Of a DNA stretch of 64,000 bases, positions 32,361 to 40,417 are shown piece by piece. The stretch is taken from contig CALAWP010000033.1 in the NCBI GenBank assembly GCA_937895345.1, positions 62,001 to 126,000 on the forward strand, read 5' to 3'. How positions within the stretch are numbered: position 1 is the stretch's first letter; each line of letters begins with the position of its first letter. The translations under genes and the position numbers were made by a program. This DNA is from an uncultured Paenibacillus sp. (GTDB lineage: Bacteria > Bacillota > Bacilli > Paenibacillales > Paenibacillaceae). Below the pieces are notes generated by a model. It saw only the letters and a program-made list of their open reading frames with translations, had not been told where the DNA came from and did not search any database.

Positions 32361-33221
32361 ATGACCAGCATCGCACTGATTGGAGCAGGCGGGAAGATGG
32401 GATGCCGCATCGCCGACAACCTGAAGCGCTCGACGTATACGATGTATTATGCGGAAATCGGCGAAAGAGGCTTGGAAAATTTGAGAATCCGCGAACTCGC
32501 CGCGACGCCGCAGCACGAGGCCGTTCCAAAGAGCGATGCGGTCATTCTGGCGGTGCCCGATACGGCGATCGGCAAGGTAGCGGCGGAGCTTGTGCCGCTG
32601 ATGAAGCCGGGCGCCATGCTGATTGTGCTGGATCCGGCCGCCGCCTATTTGGGGCACCTGCCGGACCGGCCGGACATTACCTATATCGTCGCCCATCCGT
32701 GTCATCCGTCGATCTTTCACAATGACCCGGATCTGGCGGCCAGAAGAGACTTCTTCGGCGGCGTCCATGCTAAGCAAGCCGTTGTATGCGCGCTGATGCA
32801 AGGTCCCGAAACGCATTACGGTCTAGGGGAAAGCATCGTCCGCGCGATGTATGCGCCCGTGTCGCGGACGCACCGCATTACGGTGGAGCAGATGGCGATG
32901 CTGGAGCCGACGATGTCCGAGACTATCGGCGCGGCGGCGGCGCTGTTCCTGAAGCAAGCAATGGATGAAGCGGTGCGAAGAGGCGTTCCGTACGATGCCG
33001 CCAGAGATTTTATGCTGGGGCATCTGAACATCGAGCTTGCGATCGTATTCGGCGAAGCGGGGAATCCGTTCTCCGACGCATGTCAGGTCGCCATGGAGTA
33101 CGGCCGGAGACATTGGCTCAAGGAAGGCTGGGAGCGCCTCTTTGAGCCCGGCGAAGTGAGACGGCAAATCGACCTTATGCTTCATCCGGAGAAGCTTGCG
33201 GAGATGACGGGAAGGGAGTGA
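32361..33221 (+). CDS. apnO: D-apionate oxidoisomerase (ApnO-like)
   Basis: The 286-residue protein starts with an NAD(P)-binding Rossmann motif, ALIGAGGKMGCRIADN, followed by VILAVPDTAIGKVAAEL. It has a conserved-looking AHPCHPSIF segment (about 113-121) where His residues could bind a metal or substrate. The C-terminal helical domain resembles 6-phosphogluconate-dehydrogenase and ketol-acid reductoisomerase folds. ApnO converts D-apionate to 3-oxo-isoapionate by combined isomerisation and oxidation. A good ribosome site (AAAGGAGACG) precedes ATG 32361. The identification leans on operon context. Confidence 0.8.
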   Translation: MTSIALIGAGGKMGCRIADNLKRSTYTMYYAEIGERGLENLRIRELAATPQHEAVPKSDAVILAVPDTAIGKVAAELVPLMKPGAMLIVLDPAAAYLGHLPDRPDITYIVAHPCHPSIFHNDPDLAARRDFFGGVHAKQAVVCALMQGPETHYGLGESIVRAMYAPVSRTHRITVEQMAMLEPTMSETIGAAAALFLKQAMDEAVRRGVPYDAARDFMLGHLNIELAIVFGEAGNPFSDACQVAMEYGRRHWLKEGWERLFEPGEVRRQIDLMLHPEKLAEMTGRE

Positions 33222-33228
33222 GGCGGGC

Positions 33229-34284
33229 ATGCGGAACGTCGGCGTGATCGGGGCGGGCTATTGGTCCGTGAATCATCTGCAGGCCTGGCAGCGCATCAAT
33301 GGGGCGAGAATTTCGGCTTTATGCGATAAGAACGCCGAGAAGCTGAGAGAGAAGGGAAGGTTGTTCGGACTCGCAGAGGAGCGCCTGTTTACCAGCGCGG
33401 ACGCCATGCTGGCTCAGCCCGACATTCATATTGTCGATATCGTGACCGGACCCGAGACGCATTTGGAGCTGGTCGGGAAAGCCGCGCGGGCCGGCAAGCA
33501 TATTTTGTGCCAGAAACCGTTCGCGCAAGATGAGGAGACCGCCGAGGAGATGGTGCGCATTGCGAAGAGCTGCGGCGTCCGACTGATGGTCACGGAAAAT
33601 TGGCGTTGGCTTCAGCCGCATCAAACGATCAAACAAATATTGGATGAAGGACGGCTCGGCGCCTTGCGCGCAGCCCGGTACACGCATACGGACTACTATA
33701 CGCCGAGAATGGCGCCGGGCATCCGGCTCCCGCAGCCGTTTTTCCGCGAGATGCCCCGCTTGCTCTTCTATGAGATGGGGGCGCACTGGTTCGATACGAT
33801 GCGCTTCTTTTTCGGCGAACCGAAACGGCTGTATGCGGAGATGGTTCGCGTCAGCCCGCATATCGCAGGAGAGGATACCGGCGTTGTAACGCTGGGCTAT
33901 GACGGCTTCTACGCCGTCATGGATATGAGCTGGGCGGCTCGCGGCGAACTGGAGCGGGCTCCGGACGCCGATGTAAAGGCGGAGCACCGGGAGCAAATGG
34001 TGATTGAAGGCGAGCTTGCGACGCTCAAGCTCAGAAGGAATGGCGACATCGCGCTGATCGACGGCAGCGGCAGAGAGAAGCTCCTCCAGGAAGGAACCGT
34101 CCTGGATCACGCCGACAGTCATGTCCGGCTGCAGTCGCACTTCATTGAAGCGCTTGATTCCGGCAAGCCGTTCCAGACCGGCGGAGAAGATAATTTAAAG
34201 ACGCTGCGGCTCATGTTCTCCGCCTACCGCAGCGCGCAATATCATGAGGTGATACACTTCCGGGACGGGCTTCCGTCATTTTAA
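33229..34284 (+). CDS. apsD: D-apiose dehydrogenase (Gfo/Idh/MocA)
   Basis: This 351-residue oxidoreductase has an N-terminal Rossmann fold (VGVIGAGYWSVNHLQAW, residues 3-19) and the Gfo/Idh/MocA motif as CQKPFA (usual form EKP) near residue 95. The substrate domain carries ENWRWLQPH and MGAHWFDTMRFFFG, which contain the usual catalytic His region. ApsD oxidises D-apiose to apionolactone, the first step of the pathway. It sits 7 bases after apnO with ribosome site GGGAAGGGAG. Gfo/Idh/MocA proteins vary widely in substrate, so the assignment rests on the operon. Confidence 0.78.
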   Translation: MRNVGVIGAGYWSVNHLQAWQRINGARISALCDKNAEKLREKGRLFGLAEERLFTSADAMLAQPDIHIVDIVTGPETHLELVGKAARAGKHILCQKPFAQDEETAEEMVRIAKSCGVRLMVTENWRWLQPHQTIKQILDEGRLGALRAARYTHTDYYTPRMAPGIRLPQPFFREMPRLLFYEMGAHWFDTMRFFFGEPKRLYAEMVRVSPHIAGEDTGVVTLGYDGFYAVMDMSWAARGELERAPDADVKAEHREQMVIEGELATLKLRRNGDIALIDGSGREKLLQEGTVLDHADSHVRLQSHFIEALDSGKPFQTGGEDNLKTLRLMFSAYRSAQYHEVIHFRDGLPSF

Positions 34285-34329
34285 TAGTATTGCATATAGA
34301 GCTTGATTCATCTATAAAGGAGGCCCCGA

Positions 34330-37215
34330 ATGATTCCAACCCTTGATATGAAATGGCAGGCATCCTGGATATGGAGCGATGCCGCAGGCAGCCCGCGCAA
34401 TGAATGGCGGTGCTTCCGCCGCAGCTTCCGGCTCCAAGGGCCGCAGGGCCCCGGTAAGTTGCGCATTACCGCCGACTCCCGCTATGTGCTGTACGTAAAC
34501 GGCGAGCTCGCGGGCCGCGGGCCCGTTCGATCCTGGCCCTTCGAACTGGCCTATGACGAGTACGAGGTCGGACATTTGCTTCGGCCGGATGAAGAGAATG
34601 TAATAGCAGTATTGGTCATCCATTATGGCATTTCCACCTTCCAGTACGTGCGCGGACGCGGCGGGCTGCTCGTTCAGCTGGATATGCCGGACGGTTCGAT
34701 TGCGACCGACGAGACGTGGCGCACGCGCATTCATGGCGGTCATGATCCAAGGTCATCCCGCATCTCTTGTCAGCTGGGCTTCACCGAGGTACTGGATGCC
34801 CGCAAGTGGGATGAAGCTTGGACAAGTGCCGGATTCGACGACAGCACCTGGGCTTCTGCCTCCGTGCTGGGTCCCGCAGGCATGCCGCCTTGGACGAAGC
34901 TGATTGAACGGGACATCCCGTATTTGACGGAAGAGCCGGTGTACCCTGCGCTCGTGGAAAGCCTGGCCAAAGTGAAACCCGCGGCATGGAGCGCCGTCAT
35001 CGATGTCCGCTCCGTTATGGTTCCGGACAGCGCCGATCATGCCAATGTCGTTGAATTTTGCGGCTTGCTGGCTGTCTGCATTCGGATGGACCGTTCCGCT
35101 CCATTTACAATCGGCATGGTCGACAGCGGCCGCCTGCATGCCGTTCTATATCTAAACGGCGAGAGGATAACCGACGACCGTTATACAGGCGATGATCCTG
35201 AGCGCTATGTCACGCATCAGCTCGAACAAGGCGAGCACCTGCTGCTGATCGACGTGACGGGAGCAAGCCATGGCCACGGCTTCCACATCGGCTTCGACAG
35301 CAAGGCTTCATTCGAGCTGTCCGCTCCGGGAGGGCTTGCTGCGGGAGCCGCCGCCGCCCCGTTTGTCCGGATAGGCCCGTTCGATCAGACCATGCTCATC
35401 GATCATAGCCCGGGGCGGGCGCTGAGCCGTTCGCATCCCGTATATGCACAAGTCAGGAGCTCGGCGAATACGGAACAATTGGCCCTTTTCGGGGATTGGA
35501 TACAACCGATCGACCCGCAGCTGGTCAACCCCAACGACGTATTCAGCTCCTGCGTGTGGAAAACCGGGCATCAAGCTTGCACGGTGCCGCAGGCGATGCA
35601 GCATGCCGTATTGGCTAACCCTCAGGCGGCGGAGATTCCGGTCTTCGACGGAATGGATACGGAGATTGTCATCGACTTCGGCCGGGAGCTCTCCGGGTAC
35701 GTCGCCTTCGAGTTGGATGCGGCCGAGGGCACCAGGGTCGATGGCTACGGATTCGAATATATGCGGGATGGCTGGAGGCAGGAAACTTATTTGGCGGATA
35801 ACACCTTCCGCTATACGTGCCGCGAAGGGCGGCAGTCCCATGTCTCGTTCATCCGGCGCGGCCTTCGCTTCTTGTCCTTGACGATTCGCAACGCCGCTCG
35901 GCCGGTCCGGCTGTTTGAGGTAAAGCTGCTGCAAAGCAATTATCCCGTAGCCGACGTGGGCAAGTTCGCATGCAGCGAACCGATTATGAACGAAATATGG
36001 AGCATCAGCCGCGATACGACCCGCTTGTGCATGGAGGATACGTTCGTAGACTGCCCGGCCCTTGAACAGGCATATTGGGTCGGGGATGCCCGCAACGAAG
36101 CTCTGGTCAATTATTACGCCTTCGGCGCACTTGAAATCGTCGAGCGTTGTCTGAGGCTGGTGCCGGGTTCGGCTTGCCAGACGCCGCTCTATGCCGATCA
36201 AGTGCCAAGCGGGTGGAACAGCGTTATTCCGAACTGGACGTTCTTCTGGGTAACGGCGTGCCTGGAATATTATCAATATAGCGGAAAACGCGGTTTCGCC
36301 GTGGAGATCTTGCCGCATGTCAAGCTGACCATGGAGCATTATCTGGCCTTGCGCAACGACAGGGGGCTGCTTGATCGGAAGGGCTGGAACCTGCTCGACT
36401 GGGCGCCGTTCGAACAGCCGCGAGAAGGAATTGTCACGCCGCAAAATATGTTTATGGTCAAAGCCTTGCGCGATGCCGCAGCGCTTGCTGACGCAGCGGA
36501 TGACTTTGGGACGGCTGCAGCTTTCAGAGAGGCAGCAGACCAATTGCGGTCGGCGATAAACATGCATCTATGGGACGAAGCGAGAGCCGCCTATGTCGAC
36601 TGCGAGCATCCGGATGGCCGATATTCGTCTTCGACCAGCATGCAAAGCCAGATCGCGGCTTACTTGTGCGATATCGCCGAAGGGGACCGTCGAGAGCTTA
36701 TCGAAAGCTACATCAAGGCCCCGCCCCCATCCTTTGTGCCGGCGGGGAGTCCTTTCATGCTGTTCTTCCTCTACGAGGCGTTGATGAAGCTGGACGCAAC
36801 GGAGCTTCTGCTCAGCGACATGCGCAAGCATTACGGCTTTATGCTGGAGCATGATGCCACGACATGCTGGGAGATGTTTCCTTGGAGCGGGTTCAATACA
36901 AACCCGCGCCTGTTGACGCGAAGCCACTGCCACGCCTGGTCGGCGGCACCGGCTTATGTGCTGGGCCGGCATGTGCTTGGCGTTCAAGGCTTAACGCCTG
37001 GCTGGACGGAGATGCGGATTGCGCCCAAGCCCGGTCAATTGACATGGGCGCGAGGCTCCGTGCCGCATCCGTCAGGCGGAAGAGTGGACGTTTCCTGGCG
37101 CATCGAATCTGCGGGCAGGCTTTCGCTTCGAATTGAAGCTCCCGGCCGGGTGAAGATCGAGGCGATTGCGCCCGAAGGCTTCGAGCTGACGATTGATCGA
37201 ATCTGCCTGGACTAG
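34330..37215 (+). CDS. Alpha-L-rhamnosidase (GH78), cytosolic
   Basis: The 961-residue protein has the GH78 layout: N-terminal beta-sandwich domains (about 1-450; WIWSDAAG, then FRRSFRL), an alpha6/alpha6 catalytic barrel (about 545-880) and a C-terminal beta domain (MRIAPKPGQLTWARGSVPHP). The acid-rich catalytic strip DTFVDCPALEQAYWVGDAR is near residues 569-588; most GH78 enzymes have DCPQRDERxGWxGDA there. There is no signal peptide, so it would act on imported oligosaccharides. L-rhamnose is joined to D-apiose in rhamnogalacturonan II side chains, which fits its place as last gene of the apiose unit. The ribosome site AAGGAGG precedes ATG 34330. Confidence 0.85.
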   Translation: MIPTLDMKWQASWIWSDAAGSPRNEWRCFRRSFRLQGPQGPGKLRITADSRYVLYVNGELAGRGPVRSWPFELAYDEYEVGHLLRPDEENVIAVLVIHYGISTFQYVRGRGGLLVQLDMPDGSIATDETWRTRIHGGHDPRSSRISCQLGFTEVLDARKWDEAWTSAGFDDSTWASASVLGPAGMPPWTKLIERDIPYLTEEPVYPALVESLAKVKPAAWSAVIDVRSVMVPDSADHANVVEFCGLLAVCIRMDRSAPFTIGMVDSGRLHAVLYLNGERITDDRYTGDDPERYVTHQLEQGEHLLLIDVTGASHGHGFHIGFDSKASFELSAPGGLAAGAAAAPFVRIGPFDQTMLIDHSPGRALSRSHPVYAQVRSSANTEQLALFGDWIQPIDPQLVNPNDVFSSCVWKTGHQACTVPQAMQHAVLANPQAAEIPVFDGMDTEIVIDFGRELSGYVAFELDAAEGTRVDGYGFEYMRDGWRQETYLADNTFRYTCREGRQSHVSFIRRGLRFLSLTIRNAARPVRLFEVKLLQSNYPVADVGKFACSEPIMNEIWSISRDTTRLCMEDTFVDCPALEQAYWVGDARNEALVNYYAFGALEIVERCLRLVPGSACQTPLYADQVPSGWNSVIPNWTFFWVTACLEYYQYSGKRGFAVEILPHVKLTMEHYLALRNDRGLLDRKGWNLLDWAPFEQPREGIVTPQNMFMVKALRDAAALADAADDFGTAAAFREAADQLRSAINMHLWDEARAAYVDCEHPDGRYSSSTSMQSQIAAYLCDIAEGDRRELIESYIKAPPPSFVPAGSPFMLFFLYEALMKLDATELLLSDMRKHYGFMLEHDATTCWEMFPWSGFNTNPRLLTRSHCHAWSAAPAYVLGRHVLGVQGLTPGWTEMRIAPKPGQLTWARGSVPHPSGGRVDVSWRIESAGRLSLRIEAPGRVKIEAIAPEGFELTIDRICLD

Positions 37216-37348
37216 GTTCTGCTTAAGAATTTAGGTCTAGTATTCCGATATTTCCCTGACCGCTGTTAAGACTAGAGACTGGGGGACATTAATGTTACTA
37301 TGTCTTTAGGCAAACATCTTAACGAGTGGAGTGGGAACGGTGAATGGA

Positions 37349-38212
37349 ATGAATCATAGATTGCTGCTTGTCGACGGAATGGCCATATTGTTCCGCGCTT
37401 ATTTCGCCACCTCGTTTACCGGCAGCATTCGCCGGACGAGCGCGGGGGTGCCGGTTAACGCCGTGCACGGTTTTGTCCGCTATTTTATGGACGCCGTAAC
37501 GAAATTCGATCCGACGCATGTGCTGTGCTGCTGGGATATGGGGAGCCATACGTTCCGGTCGGAAATGTACGACGGGTACAAGTCGAACCGTCCCGAAGCG
37601 CCGGAGGATCTCATCCCGCAATTCGAGCTGGTCAAAGAGGTCGTGGCGAGCTTCAACGTGCCGAATATCGGATTGGAAGGTTACGAGGCCGACGACTGCA
37701 TCGGTACGCTGGCGGCGAAATTCAAGCAATCGGCGGATGTGTACGTTGTGACCGGCGACCATGATTTGCTGCAGCTGGTCGACGACCGGGTTCATATCGC
37801 CATTATGAAAAAAGGGATCGGCAACTACATGGTTTATACGCCGCAGAGCTTAATGGAAGAGCGTCAGCTTACTCCGGCGCAAATTATCGACGTCAAAGGG
37901 TTGATGGGCGATACGAGCGACAACTATCCCGGCGTGAAAGGCATTGGGGAAAAGACGGCGCACAAGCTGATTCAGGAGCATGGGTCGATCGAAGGTTTGC
38001 TGTCGAATCTCGATGCCGTTTCCAAGTCGGTTCGCGCCAAAATCGAAGCCGATCTCGATATGCTTCATCTGTCCAGAAAGCTTGCGAAAATCAATTGCGA
38101 CGCTCCGCTGGAGGCGGAATTGGCCGAATGCCCGTGGCGCTACGACCGGACAAGCGTGCTGAACAAGTTCGAGGAGCTGGAATTCAGAAGCTTGACGGCG
38201 CTCATCGGCTAA
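37349..38212 (+). CDS. ypcP: 5'-3' exonuclease (YpcP-like, PolI N-domain homologue)
   Basis: The 287-residue protein matches the 5'-nuclease domain of DNA polymerase I and stand-alone YpcP. It starts LLLVDGMAILFRAYFAT and has CCWDMGSHTFR, GYEADDCIGTLA with the metal Asp cluster, VTGDHDLLQLV, and the helix-hairpin-helix GLMGDTSDNYPGVKGIGEKTAHKLI. It removes 5' flaps and RNA primers. ATG 37349 is preferred since the product then begins MNHRLLLVDGM like YpcP; in-frame GTG starts lie at 37331 and 37340. It has its own leader and is unrelated to the apiose operon. Confidence 0.9.
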   Translation: MNHRLLLVDGMAILFRAYFATSFTGSIRRTSAGVPVNAVHGFVRYFMDAVTKFDPTHVLCCWDMGSHTFRSEMYDGYKSNRPEAPEDLIPQFELVKEVVASFNVPNIGLEGYEADDCIGTLAAKFKQSADVYVVTGDHDLLQLVDDRVHIAIMKKGIGNYMVYTPQSLMEERQLTPAQIIDVKGLMGDTSDNYPGVKGIGEKTAHKLIQEHGSIEGLLSNLDAVSKSVRAKIEADLDMLHLSRKLAKINCDAPLEAELAECPWRYDRTSVLNKFEELEFRSLTALIG

Positions 38213-38251
38213 CGGAGCCGCCGCCGCATGCCGCCGCGAAAAAAGCCGGAA

Positions 38252-38866
38252 TCACGTGTGACCCGGCAAGGCGGCTTGCGGCTTCGGCACAGCCGTAAAA
38301 AACAACTCGTGATACAACAAACATTTGCGGAATCGTTTAATGACGCTGCATTCGTATGCGTTGGCGCGAAACAACTCCAAATACCCCTCTTCGTCCCGAA
38401 TAAATCGGCCTTTGTCGTACAGCTTCATGAACCGGCTGCTAATGGGCTTATGGCGGCATAAGCAGGGCTCCATCACGATGATCGTTCCGGAAGGTTTCAA
38501 AATGCGGCGAAATTCCGCCATATACGGGGCGATTTCCTCCGAACTGATATGGTGCAGCACCGCGATAATGACGATGTAATCGACGGATTCGTCGCCGGCC
38601 GGCAATCGATTGTCGGCAAGCACTTGGAACGAATGCCGGGGATATAACTTCCGGGCATACCGGATTCTTCTTGCATCCGGATCCGCTCCGACATAGTGCG
38701 TCGGTTCAAACAGCGAACAGTTGGCGCCGGTGCCCGATCCAAAGTCCAGAACATAACGCCCGTTAAGCTGAAACGCCTCCGAAATCGGATTATGTATGTA
38801 CCATTTCGTCAGTCATTTCGGTCGAACGAACCAATGATACAGTTGAGCCGAGTAGGCGCGGATCAT
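38252..38866 (-). pseudogene. SAM methyltransferase broken by an in-frame TGA
   Basis: A minus-strand frame begins with ATG at 38866 after a good ribosome site (AAAGGGAG) and reads 17 codons (MIRAYSAQLYHWFVRPK). It then meets TGA at 38813-38815 and continues in the same frame for 186 sense codons to 38252. The part after the stop is a complete class I methyltransferase core: VLDFGSGTG (SAM motif I), GADPDARRIRYARK, LPAGDESVDYIV and LHHI. A single TGG-to-TGA change explains it, as PKW-LTKWY would read naturally. Only GTG 38623 could restart translation, and that would lose motif I. It could also be a sequencing error. It is convergent with ypcP. Confidence 0.8.
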
Positions 38867-39003
38867 GCTGCACGCTCCCTTTCTAGTTGTACTCGGACGA
38901 CGGAAGTTGCATGGAAACGAACGGCCGGCGTCGACGAGTATAATGTCTCTCCAACATTAGAAAATCATGCGTTCCCCCGAGAATCCTTCCTGTGCAACCA
39001 ATG

Positions 39004-39019
39004 GTTCTTTATTAAGAAC
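39004..39019 (+). promoter_or_regulatory. SinR-type palindrome, upstream site
   Basis: GTTCTTTATTAAGAAC is a 16-bp inverted repeat of the same form as the sites in the promoters of sinR, eps unit one and unit two. It lies 52 bases upstream of the site in the sinR promoter. Confidence 0.7.
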
Positions 39020-39048
39020 ATTTAATCGTCCGCAGCCTCCTGAATGTA

Positions 39049-39077
39049 TTGACCTGTTCGTTTTAAAGAACTACAAT
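39049..39077 (+). promoter_or_regulatory. sinR promoter with operator in its spacer
   Basis: The -35 box TTGACC (39049-39054) and -10 box TACAAT (39072-39077) are 17 bases apart. The palindrome GTTCGTTTTAAAGAAC occupies 39056-39071, that is, nearly the whole spacer, so a bound repressor would block RNA polymerase. This predicts that the regulator represses itself. Confidence 0.8.
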
Positions 39078-39160
39078 GTAGATATTGTCCGTTTTGTTAC
39101 GACTCCCTGCGAGGCGAACGAGCCTTCCGCTGGGATCTATTCTGGTCGAAGGAGAATATT

Positions 39161-39571
39161 ATGATTGGGGAACGGATTAAATCACTCAGGGAAAAGAAAG
39201 GGTATTCGATTACGCGGCTTGCCGAGCTGGCGGGCGTTTCGAAATCGTACCTCAGCTATATCGAGCGGAATGTGCAAAACAACCCGTCTCTTCAGGTGCT
39301 GGCCAAAATCGCGTATCATCTGGATACGAATATTGAATATTTGCTCGGCGAGCCTCCCCCAAAGGTGCGGAGGGACAGCGTGCTGGATGAGGAGTGGCAA
39401 GCGATCATCCGCGACGCGGTCGACGAAGGGCTGAGCAAAGGGGATTTTCGCGCGCTGAAAGATTTGATGCGGTCGCACAAATGGCGGGAGGAGCATCTTG
39501 CGGCGTCGAATGAGGGCGGCGGAGACGGCAAGAAAAAACCGTCCAACATTATTATTTTGCACATCGATTGA
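39161..39571 (+). CDS. sinR: SinR-like biofilm master repressor
   Basis: The 136-residue protein matches Bacillus SinR over nearly its whole length. The XRE-type helix-turn-helix (residues 1-62) contains MIGERIKSLREKKGYS and AGVSKSYLSYIERN. The C-terminal dimerisation domain (about 73-112) contains LDEEWQAIIRDAVDEGLSKGDFR and KWREEH, in two adjoining parts. A Lys-rich tail follows. SinR represses matrix genes by binding GTTCTYT-type sequences, and such palindromes flank this gene and the eps operons. ATG 39161 is preceded by AAGGAG. No sinI-like antagonist gene is visible in the window; a remote antagonist or other control must exist if the logic is as in Bacillus. Confidence 0.88.
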   Translation: MIGERIKSLREKKGYSITRLAELAGVSKSYLSYIERNVQNNPSLQVLAKIAYHLDTNIEYLLGEPPPKVRRDSVLDEEWQAIIRDAVDEGLSKGDFRALKDLMRSHKWREEHLAASNEGGGDGKKKPSNIIILHID

Positions 39572-39602
39572 GCATCGGCTGTACAAACAGGGAACAAATG
39601 GG

Positions 39603-39656
39603 TTGACACGTTCGTTATAAAGAACTAAACTTGTAGGTGTGTTCATTATAACAAAC
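39603..39656 (+). promoter_or_regulatory. Promoter and SinR-type operators of eps unit one
   Basis: The -35 box TTGACA (39603-39608) and -10 box TAAACT (39626-39631) are 17 bases apart. The palindrome GTTCGTTATAAAGAAC (39610-39625) fills the spacer. A second, weaker copy, GTTCATTATAACAAAC (39641-39656), lies 31 bases on, about three helical turns. Confidence 0.82.
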
Positions 39657-39679
39657 GAAATCGATAAGCGGGTGTAGCA

Positions 39680-40417
39680 ATGGAAACGAATCGAGTGGAG
39701 AGCGGCCATCAGCATCAGACGGTCATCGGAAAAGAAATCAATCTGAAAGCGGTCATGGGAACGATCAAAAAGCGGTTTTGGCTCATTGTGGCAATTTCCG
39801 CCGTCTTAACGGGATTGGCTTATATGTACAGCTCAAGACCCGAGCCTTCGGTCTATGCGTCTTCCGCAAGAGTTATGATCGGAGCGGACAGCAACCTGAT
39901 GCCGACGGCAAGGGTGCTGGCGAGAGAGCCGGTGGTGCTCGATCAAGTGATTCGCAATATGGGGCTCGACTATTCGAGCGGCACGCTTCGGTCGCAAATC
40001 CGGGTCGACAACGTCGATCAGTCGCTTGTCACGGTCATTACGGTGCTGGATTCGGAGCCGGGAAGGGCGGCGGACATCGCCAACGAGATCGTCTCGGTGT
40101 ACCGGGTTATCGCCGCGGAAACGCTCGGCGTGCACAACATTCGTCTCCTGACGCCGGCGGAGCCGAATGCGAACCCGATTAATTCGCAAAGCTACACGGC
40201 GGTTTACGCGGTGTTCGTCATCAGCTTGCTCATCGGGTTGAGCTGCGCGTTCGTGCTGGATTCGCTGGACGAATCGATTCGGTCGGAAAACGATGTAGAA
40301 AGTTTGCTTGGTCTGAGCGTGTTGGGGAATGTATCCACAATGAAGCGCAAATATGCGTCGAGCTCCCCCAAAAAACAGAAGCAAGGAATGATAAGGAGTG
40401 AATCCATTGGTTCGTGA
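39680..40417 (+). CDS. Polysaccharide chain-length regulator / tyrosine-kinase activator (Wzz/CpsC-like)
   Basis: The 245-residue membrane protein has two transmembrane segments (about 31-50 and 172-192) around an extracytoplasmic Wzz domain (ASSARVMIGADSN near the start) and a C-terminal cytoplasmic tail (SIRSENDVESLLGLSVLGNVS) that would activate the partner kinase. It corresponds to EpsA of Bacillus and CpsC/CapA of other Gram-positives, which set chain length and switch on the BY-kinase. The next gene overlaps its end by 11 bases. It is the first gene of the SinR-type-controlled unit one. Confidence 0.87.
   Translation: METNRVESGHQHQTVIGKEINLKAVMGTIKKRFWLIVAISAVLTGLAYMYSSRPEPSVYASSARVMIGADSNLMPTARVLAREPVVLDQVIRNMGLDYSSGTLRSQIRVDNVDQSLVTVITVLDSEPGRAADIANEIVSVYRVIAAETLGVHNIRLLTPAEPNANPINSQSYTAVYAVFVISLLIGLSCAFVLDSLDESIRSENDVESLLGLSVLGNVSTMKRKYASSSPKKQKQGMIRSESIGS

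Noticed and set aside
37216..37231. GTTCTGCTTAAGAATT resembles the SinR-type palindrome
   Set aside because: Both halves are degenerate, it lies right after the rhamnosidase stop and is not next to a promoter of an eps gene.
37232..37280. Inverted TCTAGT/ACTAGA words after the rhamnosidase gene
   Set aside because: Only 6-7 pairs with a loop of about 30 bases and no T tract, too weak for a terminator.
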